From the NCBI GenBank assembly GCA_001897355.1, contig MKST01000003.1, positions 151,391 through 215,390 of the forward strand: DNA of 64,000 nucleotides, in the 5' to 3' direction. The position numbers were made by a program, and so were the translations under genes. Below are positions 24,662 through 33,061 of this stretch, piece by piece. Numbering within the stretch: position 1 is the stretch's first letter; each line of letters begins with the position of its first letter. This DNA is from Solirubrobacterales bacterium 67-14 (GTDB lineage: Bacteria > Actinomycetota > Thermoleophilia > Solirubrobacterales > 70-9). Below the pieces are notes generated by a model that searched no databases, was not told the DNA's origin, and saw only the letters and a program-made list of their open reading frames with translations.

Positions 24662-25477
24662 ATGAAGATCTTTTCCTGGAACGTCAACGGCATCCGCGCC
24701 GTCATCAAGAAGGGCGACTTCGGCTCGTTCGTCGAGAAGTACGACCCTGACATCTTCTGCATGCAGGAGACCAAGGCCGAGCAGGGTCAGGCCGAGATCG
24801 ACCTGCCCCATTACGAGGAGTACTGGAACTCGGCCGAGAAGAAGGGCTATTCCGGCACCGCCATCTTCACCAAGCCGAAGCCGATCGCCGTGCTGAACGA
24901 TTTCGCCGCCGAGATCTCCGACGAGTACAACCTGCACAACGATTCCTATGGCGATCCGCGGGCCGAGGGCAGGGTGATCACCGCCGAGTACGACCATTTC
25001 TTCCTGGTGACGACCTACGTGCCGAACGCGAAGCGTGACCTCTCCCGCCTCGAGCTGCGCGACAAGCGCTGGGATCCAGCCCTGCTCCACCACATGAAGA
25101 TGCTGGACGCCAAGAAGCCGGTCCTGGTCTGTGGCGACATGAACGTCGCCCACACCGAGGACGACCTGGCCAACCCGAAGGCAAACAAGGGCGAGCACGG
25201 CTTCACGGACGAAGAACGCCAGGGCTTCCAGAACTTCCTCGACGCCGGCTTTGTCGACACCTTCCGGCTCTTCACCGAAGGCAACGGCCACTACTCCTGG
25301 TGGTCCTACATGTCAAAGGCCCGCGAGAGAAACGCCGGCTGGAGGATCGACTACTTCCTCGCCTCGGAACGCCTCAAGGAAGCGATCACTCGGGCCGAGA
25401 TCCTGAACGACGTGATGGGCTCCGACCACTGCCCGGTCAGCGTCACCCTCGACGACGCGAAGCTAGCGAACCTCTAG
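24662..25477 (+). CDS. xth: Exodeoxyribonuclease III
   Basis: 271 residues. Catalytic motifs of the ExoIII/APE endonuclease-exonuclease-phosphatase fold are present in order: SWNVNGIRAV, MQETKAEQ (metal-binding Glu), TTYVPNA, VCGDMNVAHTEDDLANPK, WWSYMSKARERNAGWRIDYFLAS, and GSDHCPVSVTL (catalytic Asp-His). It removes 3' blocks and cuts at abasic sites in base-excision repair. Stands alone. Confidence 0.95.
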   Translation: MKIFSWNVNGIRAVIKKGDFGSFVEKYDPDIFCMQETKAEQGQAEIDLPHYEEYWNSAEKKGYSGTAIFTKPKPIAVLNDFAAEISDEYNLHNDSYGDPRAEGRVITAEYDHFFLVTTYVPNAKRDLSRLELRDKRWDPALLHHMKMLDAKKPVLVCGDMNVAHTEDDLANPKANKGEHGFTDEERQGFQNFLDAGFVDTFRLFTEGNGHYSWWSYMSKARERNAGWRIDYFLASERLKEAITRAEILNDVMGSDHCPVSVTLDDAKLANL

Positions 25478-25495
25478 CCCAGCCCAAAAGACGTC

Positions 25496-25538
25496 GAAGT
25501 GGGGATATGTGGCAACTATTGCCACATATCCCCACTTC
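25496..25538. terminator. 20-bp perfect hairpin between converging genes
   Basis: GAAGTGGGGATATGTGGCAA is followed by CTA and its exact reverse complement. It lies between exonuclease III (+) and the first secreted paralogue (-) and can stop transcription from both sides. No T tract flanks it, and the stem is unusually long and perfect. Confidence 0.55.
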
Positions 25539-25565
25539 ACGCATGGGTCAGTCAGTCGGCGGCTG

Positions 25566-26387
25566 TCAGCCGCGGCGTCCCTGGCACTTCTGAGTGGTGC
25601 GCTTCGAGTTGAGCTTCGTGGTACCCGAAGTAGGTTGACCGGTTGACGGATCACGCGTACCCATGAAGAAGGTGGCACTGGTGACCAGCGGGCTGCGCGG
25701 ACAACTGGCCAGGACGTACCGGGGATTCTTGCCGCGGGTGGTGACTCCGATATCGGGGCGCTTCAGTACCGGCCCTGGCAAAGCGAGGTTGAACTCGCCC
25801 ACCGCCGAGTCGAAACTGAGCACGGGAACCGCGATGTTCAGCTTGCGCCCCTTGAGCGCGGCCTGCATCAATATGCCGACGCCGGTTCCCTTCGAGTAGC
25901 CGTAGATCTTCAGCTTCGGCTGGCCCTTACCGTTCTTGCCGGCATTGAATACAACCAGGATTGGATCCTTGAGCGGCGACGCCTTGAGCCGGCTCAGGTA
26001 GATCGTCGCCGTGCCGGTGCCGACGACAGCTCCCTGACAGGCCTTGACGATGGTCTTCGGACTCCCGAGTGGGGATTGCGAGTTCAGCTTCTTGTCCGGA
26101 CATACCTTGCGGTTCGGCTTCAGCGACATGCCCGCGGGGAACTTGAGTGCGATCCGCTTGGTCGGGTTGACCGTGGTTCCCGGGCCGGGAGTGACGACGG
26201 CCGAAACCTTCAGCTTGGACGGGACGCGCTTTTTCTTGAAGAGCTTGCCGCCCCTTGCCTTTACGGTGGTCTTGGCGGTGACGGTCTCACCGGCCGCCTG
26301 CGCCGCCGGCGCAATGGCCAAAGGAACGAGCATCGCCAAGCAGATTGCCAGGAATTTGAGTGGCTTCGCTGATTTTTCGATCATCAT
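25566..26387 (-). CDS. Secreted paralogue 1 of 4, lacking the C-terminal domain
   Basis: 273 residues from the ATG at 26387 (a second ATG follows at once). Signal peptide ends near AAQAAG. The shared domain follows: GETVTAKTTVKARGGKLFKKKRVPSKL, LKFPAGMSL, KLNSQSPLGSPKTIVKACQ, VVGTGTATIYLSR, DPILVVFNAGKNGKGQPKLKIYGYSKGTGVGIL, VPVLSFDSAVGEFNLALPGP, RPDIGVTTRGKNP. It stops shortly after GTRDPSTGQPTSG, where the other three continue into a ~90-residue domain. Function unknown; extracellular. Confidence 0.7.
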   Translation of the reverse strand: MMIEKSAKPLKFLAICLAMLVPLAIAPAAQAAGETVTAKTTVKARGGKLFKKKRVPSKLKVSAVVTPGPGTTVNPTKRIALKFPAGMSLKPNRKVCPDKKLNSQSPLGSPKTIVKACQGAVVGTGTATIYLSRLKASPLKDPILVVFNAGKNGKGQPKLKIYGYSKGTGVGILMQAALKGRKLNIAVPVLSFDSAVGEFNLALPGPVLKRPDIGVTTRGKNPRYVLASCPRSPLVTSATFFMGTRDPSTGQPTSGTTKLNSKRTTQKCQGRRG

Positions 26388-26454
26388 GGGTTCTTGGTAC
26401 CCGTCAAAGGAGACGATGATCGCGTCTTTACCGATCCTTAATGCTTCGGAAACA

Positions 26455-26482
26455 AGAAGGGCGGCCACCTGGCCGCCCTTCT
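26455..26482 (-). terminator. Terminator after secreted paralogue 2
   Basis: AGAAGGGCGGCCA and TGGCCGCCCTTCT pair exactly around CC. On the minus strand TTGTTT follows. Confidence 0.7.
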
Positions 26483-26506
26483 CTCAATGCTGTTTGGTGA
26501 AGCCGC

Positions 26507-27607
26507 CTACTTGACGCGGACCTTCTTGGCGGCGCTGGCCTTCACCTTGCCGGCCTTAGCGGTGAACTTGACCGCAACCTTCTTGCCCTTCTTGCCCTTG
26601 ATCTTCACCTTGACGGTGACGGTCTTGGACTTGCCGGGGGCGATGTTGCCGGCCTTGCCCTTGCCGCCGCGGTTGGTGGTGACGACGACCTTTTTGGCGG
26701 TGGCGGTGCCGTTGTTCTTCACGGTCACCTTGAAGGCACCCTTGCGGCCGTTTTTGACGGCGTTCGGACCCTTGACCTTGACTCCACCCAGCTTCGCCTT
26801 GCCGGCGATGCCGTTGCAGGGCTTGGTCGAGGTCGGAGCGACCTTGGTCGATGTCGGGCCGGTGTCTTCACCGGTCGAGGGATCACGAGTTCCGAGCTGG
26901 AACGTGGCCTCGGTGACCTGGGAGCCCGTGGCGCAGATCGCCTGGACGTAGTTCGGGTTGTGGCCCTGGGTACTGATGCCGATGTCGGGGCGATCAAGCT
27001 TCGGACCGGGGAAAGCCAGGTTGAAGTTGGCCACGGCCGAGTCGTAGCTCAGGACGGGGATCGCGATGTCGAGAACCCGGCCCTTGAGGACACCGGTCAT
27101 CAGGATGCCGACGCCGGTTCCCTTCGAGAATCCGTAGATCTTCAGCTTTGCCTGACCGTTCGCGGTCTTGCCCGCGTTGAAGGCGACCAGTATGGGATCG
27201 TCGAGCGGATGTGCCACCTGCCGGAAGAGCAGGATCGTGGCGGTACCGGTCCCGACCACCGAGCTCTGGCAAGCGTCGATGATCGTCTTCGGGCTACCGA
27301 GCGGCGACTGGGAGTTGAGCTGACTATCGGTGCAAACCTTGTTGTTTGCGCTGAAGGTCATGCCGGCCGGGAAGGTGACCTTGACGTTCTTCAGCGGATC
27401 GACCAGGACCTGGCCGCTGCCGGGCGTCACTACCACGTCGAGCTCGAGGTCCGAGGAAACGGCCTTTTCCTTGTAGAAGGAGCCGCTGCGTGGCTTCAGG
27501 ATTGTTTCGGCGCTGACCGTCTCGTTTGCGGCTTGGGCGGCGCCCACGGCGCTGAACGGGATCAGCAGGGAGATAAGTGCGATCAGGAACTTCCTGTGGA
27601 AACTCAT
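26507..27607 (-). CDS. Secreted paralogue 2 of 4
   Basis: 366 residues, signal peptide ending near GAAQAAN. The shared domain runs to about residue 260 (NETVSAETILKPRSGSFYKEKAV, VTFPAGMTFSANNKVCTDSQLNSQSPLGSPKTIIDACQSS, LKIYGFSKGTGVGILMTG, IPVLSYDSAVANFNLAFPGP, GTRDPSTGEDTGPTS). A CARDB-like C-terminal domain follows (VKGPNAVKNGRKGAFKVTVKNNGTATAKKVVVTT), with a very Lys-rich end. Probably surface-associated; function unknown. Confidence 0.72.
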   Translation of the reverse strand: MSFHRKFLIALISLLIPFSAVGAAQAANETVSAETILKPRSGSFYKEKAVSSDLELDVVVTPGSGQVLVDPLKNVKVTFPAGMTFSANNKVCTDSQLNSQSPLGSPKTIIDACQSSVVGTGTATILLFRQVAHPLDDPILVAFNAGKTANGQAKLKIYGFSKGTGVGILMTGVLKGRVLDIAIPVLSYDSAVANFNLAFPGPKLDRPDIGISTQGHNPNYVQAICATGSQVTEATFQLGTRDPSTGEDTGPTSTKVAPTSTKPCNGIAGKAKLGGVKVKGPNAVKNGRKGAFKVTVKNNGTATAKKVVVTTNRGGKGKAGNIAPGKSKTVTVKVKIKGKKGKKVAVKFTAKAGKVKASAAKKVRVK

Positions 27608-27740
27608 GTAGTCCTCAGTGGTTGGGGTGAACGAGGGGAACGAGAGCGCCGAGCAGAATGCCGCCCTCCAGCAATAACAACCCCGGATTCAGCAAAAGGT
27701 TGCTGATTTACGGAACGTTTAGAGGTGAGGAAAGCGTCTG

Positions 27741-28886
27741 TCAGCGAACCCGAATCCGGGAAGAGAACTTTACCGTGCGACCCGCCCGCGGTGCCCCCTT
27801 GACGACCAGCGTGACTTTTGCCTTGGTTCCCCTTGGAGCTTTGACCCGTGGGTTGATCGGGATCACCCGGGTTGCTCCCGGAGGGATCTTCCCGATCTGG
27901 CGAGATGCTTGGACTCCTCCGCGCGCGACAAGAGCCACCTTCCGTGCGCTCGCGGTGCCCTTATTGGTGACCTTGACCTTGAACTTTGCGCGACGACCAG
28001 CAAAAAGCACCTTCGGGAATGCCTTCCGGGTCACGACCAGTCGAGGCCGGCCCTTCTCACCGACGCACGAATCGGTGAAGGCCGGGGCGTCGACTACGGA
28101 AGTCGGGCCGTCCTCTTCGCCCGTAGATGGGTCGCGCTTTCCGAGCGAGAGGGTGGCGTTGGTGGTCCACTGACCGGTCGAGCACCTGGCCCTGACATAT
28201 CCTGGGTCGAGCCCCTTGATCGTCCGGAAACCGTCCGGCTCCCGCGCGTCTTCCACCTCCATCCCTCGGCCGGGCACTTCAAACTTGAAATTCCCCACTG
28301 CGGAGTCGAAGGCGAGAACCGGCACGTCTACCGTCATCTCGCCGTCGGCCGCGAGCGAGCCGTGCATCAGGACACCGACGCCGGTGCCCTTGGAATAGGC
28401 GTAGATCTTGAAGGCCGGCTCTCCCCTCGAGTTCCGTCCGGCGTTGAAGAGCACCATCTGTGGATCTTCGAGCGGACCTCCGGTCAGACTGGCCAGATAG
28501 ATGAGGGCCGTTCCCGTGCCGACGACCGACTTCGGACAGAGGTCCACCATGAAGCTGACACCATTCGCCAGATCCGACTGTGAATTGATCCTGTCGTCGC
28601 CGCAAACCGGGGTGACCCGGTTGTCCGGCACGAACTTCATGTCCGTGTCGTAGCGGAAGCGGGTCTGCTTGAGGGGGAGGATCGTGGTTTGGCCTCCGGG
28701 CACGGTGACCGTGGCCTCGACGCTCGCCTGGACCGGCACCCGCTTCTCCTTGAACAGCTTGCCCGCGATCGGCGTCACGGTCGTCTTGACGGCGGCCGAC
28801 TCGTTCGCAGCGGTCGCGTTGGCGGGCAAGAACGCCAACAGGGTCGCGGCGGCCGCGGCAAAGGCGACTTTCAAGGTCGTGTTCAT
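27741..28886 (-). CDS. Secreted paralogue 3 of 4, most divergent
   Basis: 381 residues, signal peptide ending near NATAAN. The shared core is recognisable (NESAAVKTTVTPIAGKLFKEKRVP, DRINSQSDLANGVSFMVDLCPKSVVGTGTALIYLA, FKIYAYSKGTGVGVLMHGSL, VPVLAFDSAVGNFKFEVPG, GKRDPSTGEEDGPTS). The CARDB-like C-terminal domain differs (KVTNKGTASARKVALVARGG) and ends SRIRVR. Only nine bases separate the start codon from a strong hairpin. Confidence 0.7.
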   Translation of the reverse strand: MNTTLKVAFAAAAATLLAFLPANATAANESAAVKTTVTPIAGKLFKEKRVPVQASVEATVTVPGGQTTILPLKQTRFRYDTDMKFVPDNRVTPVCGDDRINSQSDLANGVSFMVDLCPKSVVGTGTALIYLASLTGGPLEDPQMVLFNAGRNSRGEPAFKIYAYSKGTGVGVLMHGSLAADGEMTVDVPVLAFDSAVGNFKFEVPGRGMEVEDAREPDGFRTIKGLDPGYVRARCSTGQWTTNATLSLGKRDPSTGEEDGPTSVVDAPAFTDSCVGEKGRPRLVVTRKAFPKVLFAGRRAKFKVKVTNKGTASARKVALVARGGVQASRQIGKIPPGATRVIPINPRVKAPRGTKAKVTLVVKGAPRAGRTVKFSSRIRVR

Positions 28887-28895
28887 GACAAAAAC

Positions 28896-28927
28896 GGAAA
28901 GGGCGGCCCCGGAAGGCCGCCCTTTCC
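28896..28927 (-). terminator. Hairpin with T tract between paralogues 4 and 3
   Basis: GGAAAGGGCGGCC pairs with GGCCGCCCTTTCC around a six-base loop and is followed on the minus strand by GTTTTTG, then the paralogue 3 start codon. It is a standard terminator for paralogue 4, yet it occupies the leader of paralogue 3. Confidence 0.75.
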
Positions 28928-28950
28928 TTGCGACGAATTTCTCGGCCTGC

Positions 28951-30045
28951 CTACTTGACCTTGACCTTCGCCGTGGCCTTGGCCGAGACGCCAGAGCCCT
29001 TGATCGTGAACTTCACGGTTGCCTTGCGGCCCTTCTTGCCACTCACCTTGGCCTTGACCTTGACGGTCTTGGAGGCCTTGGCGGCGATGGTGACCTTGCC
29101 GGACTTGCCACCCGGTGCCGAAACCCTCACGCCCTTGGCGACCGCGGTTCCGTTGTTCTTGATCGTGAGCTTGAAGGTGCCCTTCTTGCCGTTCTTCACG
29201 GCCTTCGGACCCTTGATGCTCGCCTTCAGGATGGCCTTGCCCTTGAGACCGGTGCAGTTCTGGGTCTCGGGGGGCGAGCTGACGGTCGTCTCGGGACCGG
29301 TGTCTTCGCCGGTCGACGCATCGCGCTCACCGAGGATGAAGTCAGCATTGGTGGTGAGCTTGCCGGACGCCGGGCAGGTCGCCTGCACGTAGCTGGGATC
29401 CAGGCCCTTGGCGGCAATGCCGATGTCGGGACGATCGAGCTCCTTACCGGGCAGATCGAACTGGTAGTACTGGACGGCCGAGTCGTAGCTCAGAACCGGG
29501 ATCGCGACGTCAAGAACGTGATTCTTGAGTTCGCCGGTCATCAGGATGCCGACGCCGGTTCCCTTCGAGAAACCGTAGATCTTGACCTTCGCGTTGCCGG
29601 AAGCCGACCTGCCGGCGCTGAAGATGATCAGAATCGGGTCGGCGAGCGGGTGGGCCTTCTGTTTGAAGAGGTAGATCGTAGATGTGCCGGTCCCGACCAC
29701 CGAGTCCTTGCAGGCCTCGAGAACCGCCGTGGGAGTGCCCAGCGGCGACTGCGTATTCAGCTTGTCGTCGGTGCACGCCGGCATGCTCTTTTTGGGATTG
29801 AAGGAAATCGTGCTCGGGAAGGTGATCTTCGTGTTCTTCATCGGAAGAATCAACGCTTGGGAGTCAGGAATGGTGACGTCGGCGCGGATCGTGAGGTTGG
29901 CCGGTCGAGGATAGCTCTGGTAGAACGATCCCTTGACCGGGCTCACCGGGGTCTTGGCGGTGACCGACTCGTTGGCGGCCTGTGCCTCGGCGGCCACGAG
30001 CAACGTCATCAATGCTGCGACTACGATTGCAAACAGTTTCTTCAT
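28951..30045 (-). CDS. Secreted paralogue 4 of 4
   Basis: 364 residues, signal peptide ending near AEAQAAN. Shared domain: NESVTAKTPVSPVKGSFYQSYPRPANL, DKLNTQSPLGTPTAVLEACKDSVVGTGTSTIYLFKQ, DPILIIFSAGRSASGNAKVKIYGFSKGTGVGILMTGEL, IPVLSYDSAVQYYQFDLPGKELDRPDIGI, GERDASTGEDTGPE. C-terminal CARDB-like domain (IKGPKAVKNGKKGTFKLTIKNNGTAVAKGVRVSA). Most upstream of the array; AGGAGAG lies just before the ATG. Confidence 0.72.
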   Translation of the reverse strand: MKKLFAIVVAALMTLLVAAEAQAANESVTAKTPVSPVKGSFYQSYPRPANLTIRADVTIPDSQALILPMKNTKITFPSTISFNPKKSMPACTDDKLNTQSPLGTPTAVLEACKDSVVGTGTSTIYLFKQKAHPLADPILIIFSAGRSASGNAKVKIYGFSKGTGVGILMTGELKNHVLDVAIPVLSYDSAVQYYQFDLPGKELDRPDIGIAAKGLDPSYVQATCPASGKLTTNADFILGERDASTGEDTGPETTVSSPPETQNCTGLKGKAILKASIKGPKAVKNGKKGTFKLTIKNNGTAVAKGVRVSAPGGKSGKVTIAAKASKTVKVKAKVSGKKGRKATVKFTIKGSGVSAKATAKVKVK

Positions 30046-30179
30046 TTAACTCTCTCCTCTGGTTTCCATTACGGCTCAGTAGCCGCGGTCCAACTCCCTT
30101 GCGGGTCGCAGCTTACATGAAGATCAACCCGAATTCCGCGAAATAGTTGCGATCTGCAGCCAATCAGAAGCTTTCCCAC

Positions 30180-31751
30180 TCAGGGCTCGCGGAAAACATG
30201 CTGGTACTGGGTCGCCGGCTGCGACGGCTGGCCGATCGGCGTGAAGGGGCTCTGCTGCGAGCAAGGCGAAGCCGGGACGTTCGAGGTCTGCCCTTCGTTC
30301 TTCATCAGGAATTCCCGCAGCTGTCCGTAGAGCTCCTCCTGGTAGGCCGGGCTGAACCCGTAGCGGAGGTTGATCCCGAACTGTGCCTGCTGGACCGGGG
30401 TCAGCCCCGACCAGGGCTGGATGGTCGCGTTGACGGCAGCCGAGCAATCTGCGGCGTTGAAGACCTTCATCCCACCGGAAGCAACATCGAGGTTCGATCC
30501 GGCGGCGGTGTAGGGGTTGGTCCGGGCGGAAGTCTGGCCGCTCGGGTAGGCGGTGTACGTCTCCGGTCCCAGCCTGATCCCGGCCCGTAGGTAGTTCACG
30601 TCTCCGGTGCTGCCGTACCTACCATGGGCGTTGGTCGCTGCGGCGACGTTGCCGATCGTCGCCGCCAAATCCTTGCGATAAAGGCTGGCCGTTTCGAGGA
30701 ACGGATTGAACTCGGCCAGGTAGTCGGGGAGCCGGGCCAGCAGAGTCGGTGCGTCCTCGTCCAGGAACGCCCGCAGCGACGGGAAGGCCTTCGGCGCCTT
30801 GCGGATCACCGGTCGCAGGTTGCGGTAGAGTCGCTCGCTGACCGGAGCCAACCGGGCCGAGGACTTGAACGTGGGTGAAAGCTGCTTCGCGACCGGGACC
30901 AGTTTGCGGACGATCGGCGTGGAGAAGTCCGAGAAGTCGCCCAGTCGTTCCTGGGTGGCCCGGGACTCCCTCAGGAAGGTCGGGAAGACGCGGAAGAAGT
31001 CCTTCAGCTGCTCGTCCCGATCGGCCAGGGTCTTGAAGACCGTGTCCGTGTTGCGGATCATGCCGCTGAGCTGGCCTTGGCGCTTGCTCAAGGCGTCGAA
31101 GACGACCCCGGTGTTCTTGATCAGCCGGGAGACGTCCTGGTCCTGTTCGTCGAGGACCTGGAGCACGTCGGTCAACGAGGTGAGCGTGCCCGGCAGGACA
31201 CCGAGGGTCTGGTTCAGGGTGGCACCACGGCCGTCGATCGCGATCGAGTTGTCGATCGCCCCCTGCATGAAGGCTTGCCTCGTCTTCGCGTCGAAGGTGC
31301 GGAATATCTCGTCCAGCTGCACCGACTTGGCGACCTGGGCCGGCGGCAGCTCGCCGCCGTCCTCCAGCATCCCGTCGCGCTTGTCACCCGGGGTCAGCTC
31401 GATGTAGGCCTCACCGAGCAGGCTCTTGGCCCGCAGGATGGCCCGGGTGTCCTTGGGGATCGGCGCGTACTCCGGCTCCAGGTTCAGGGTGATGATGGCG
31501 GTTCCGTCCTGGTCACCCTTGCCGAGGTCGATCGATTTGACCCGACCCACCTCGACCCCGGAGATGTCCACCTCCGACTGTTCGGCCAGCTGGCCGACCT
31601 GGGTCAGCGGCAGCTTCACCTCATAGCCCCGGGCTGCCAATGGGGTCGGGCCGCCGAAGGCGACCCAGACGAAGAGCAGCAGGCCGAAGCAGGAGAGCGC
31701 GAAGCCCGCGATGGCGATCATCTGTCCGATTGAGGGCGCCTGCTTGTTCAT
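30180..31751 (-). CDS. Mce family (MlaD-domain) protein, sixth of operon
   Basis: 523 residues. N-terminal membrane helix (about 10-33), MCE/MlaD domain at about 40-120 (GYEVKLPLTQVGQLAEQSEVDISGVEVGRVKSIDLG, ILRAKSLLGEAYIELTPG), then a long helical region to about 370 and a C-terminal tail with Cys (ADCSAAVNAT, SPCSQQSP). Mce proteins form hexameric or longer tunnels that carry hydrophobic molecules to a membrane permease. Its start overlaps the preceding mce gene by one base. Confidence 0.88.
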   Translation of the reverse strand: MNKQAPSIGQMIAIAGFALSCFGLLLFVWVAFGGPTPLAARGYEVKLPLTQVGQLAEQSEVDISGVEVGRVKSIDLGKGDQDGTAIITLNLEPEYAPIPKDTRAILRAKSLLGEAYIELTPGDKRDGMLEDGGELPPAQVAKSVQLDEIFRTFDAKTRQAFMQGAIDNSIAIDGRGATLNQTLGVLPGTLTSLTDVLQVLDEQDQDVSRLIKNTGVVFDALSKRQGQLSGMIRNTDTVFKTLADRDEQLKDFFRVFPTFLRESRATQERLGDFSDFSTPIVRKLVPVAKQLSPTFKSSARLAPVSERLYRNLRPVIRKAPKAFPSLRAFLDEDAPTLLARLPDYLAEFNPFLETASLYRKDLAATIGNVAAATNAHGRYGSTGDVNYLRAGIRLGPETYTAYPSGQTSARTNPYTAAGSNLDVASGGMKVFNAADCSAAVNATIQPWSGLTPVQQAQFGINLRYGFSPAYQEELYGQLREFLMKNEGQTSNVPASPCSQQSPFTPIGQPSQPATQYQHVFREP

Positions 31752-33061
31752 CAGTTGCAGATCTCGGTCGCGGGTGGAAGCTGATTGATGCGATAGGCAG
31801 GCTCGAGCTGGGGCAAGCCGCCCTTCACACCTTCGAACTGGGTCGCGGTGTTGCAGTTGATCAGGCTGACACCCCGGCGGACCGGACCGGAACCATCCTG
31901 GAAGGAGATCGAGGCGTTGAGGTTGTGGTTGGCCCAGGGGGCGTAGAAGAGGAAGCCCTCCGCATCTCCGGACGGGTTGTAGGCGAGAGTGTTGAGCAGG
32001 TTGTTCAGGTTGCTGAAGGTGCCCCGCAGGTTGGGCGTGGTCTTTGCTCCGGCCTTGCTGGTGTTGGCCAGTTCCTTGAAGACGGGCTGGACCTCACGGG
32101 TGAAGGGCCGGATGTTGTCGCGGATCAGCGGAGTCGTGTCGGTGGCGAGGCGCTGGACCGACCTCAGCGAGCTCTTGAGGTTGCGGGCGCCCGGGATCAG
32201 GGCGAGCAAGGTCGGTCGGGTCAGCTGGGAGAGTTGATCGGACTTGGCGAGGTTGACCCGGCCGGCGTCGAGGGTGGATGGGAACTCCCGCAGGGCCTCG
32301 CGCAGGGAGGCTTCCTGGGCGGCGTAGTTGGCCAGGTTCTCCTTCGAGTTGGTGATGAAGTCCGCCACCGTTTCACCGTTGTCACCTAGTTCCTTGGCCA
32401 CCTCGCTGAACGAGTGGACGCCGCGCGCGATGTACTTGCGGCGTTTCTCCAGGGCACCGTTGATGCGGGCCGTGTAGGTGGCGAACGGACCGAAGCGGCG
32501 CAGAGCCTGGGAGAGCTCGGGACCCTTGTTGTGCAGCCCCTCCCCAGCGCCGTTCAGCAACAGCACCAGGTAATCCTGGGTGTCCTGGTCGAGCGAAGCG
32601 AGGATCTGGTCCATCTGCACGTTGGACATGCTCTGGGAGACCGGGAAGGTGGTGCCTTCGGGCGGGGTCGGCCCCTTGCTACCGGGGTCGATCTCGACCA
32701 CCATGTCGCTCAGGCCGGTCTTCGGCCGGAGCAGGAACTGGGCGTTCTGGTGAATTAGGTCCTTGTACTCGGGGTCGATGTCCAGCCGGACGCGGGCAAC
32801 CCCGTCCTCCAGGGTCGAGGCGCCCACCTTGCCGACGTTGATGCCGGAGATCACGGCCGCCTGGCCCTGGCCCGGGGTGACCGCCTGGGCAGTTTCCATC
32901 TCCACGTTGATCGAGTAGAAATCCTGCCCCAGCCAGGGGATCCACGAAGGCAGCGCCGCCTTCTGGTTGGCCAGGATGAAGAGCAGCACGGCCAGAGCCA
33001 CCACAATCATCCCGGTGATCGCGAGGAAGTCCTTGAAATGTGTCTTGATCGCGCGTTTCAC
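31751..33061 (-). CDS. Mce family (MlaD-domain) protein, fifth of operon
   Basis: 436 residues. Membrane helix at about 12-32 (DFLAITGMIVVALAVLLFILA); MCE domain at about 48-125 (YSINVEMETAQAVTPGQGQAAVISGINVGKVGAST, QFLLRPKTGLSDMVVEIDPG); long alpha-helical region; short tail with SLINCNTATQFEG and a final Cys (TEICN). Overlaps neighbours by one to four bases. Role as for the other Mce subunits: part of an envelope lipid-transport tunnel. Confidence 0.88.
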   Translation of the reverse strand: MKRAIKTHFKDFLAITGMIVVALAVLLFILANQKAALPSWIPWLGQDFYSINVEMETAQAVTPGQGQAAVISGINVGKVGASTLEDGVARVRLDIDPEYKDLIHQNAQFLLRPKTGLSDMVVEIDPGSKGPTPPEGTTFPVSQSMSNVQMDQILASLDQDTQDYLVLLLNGAGEGLHNKGPELSQALRRFGPFATYTARINGALEKRRKYIARGVHSFSEVAKELGDNGETVADFITNSKENLANYAAQEASLREALREFPSTLDAGRVNLAKSDQLSQLTRPTLLALIPGARNLKSSLRSVQRLATDTTPLIRDNIRPFTREVQPVFKELANTSKAGAKTTPNLRGTFSNLNNLLNTLAYNPSGDAEGFLFYAPWANHNLNASISFQDGSGPVRRGVSLINCNTATQFEGVKGGLPQLEPAYRINQLPPATEICN

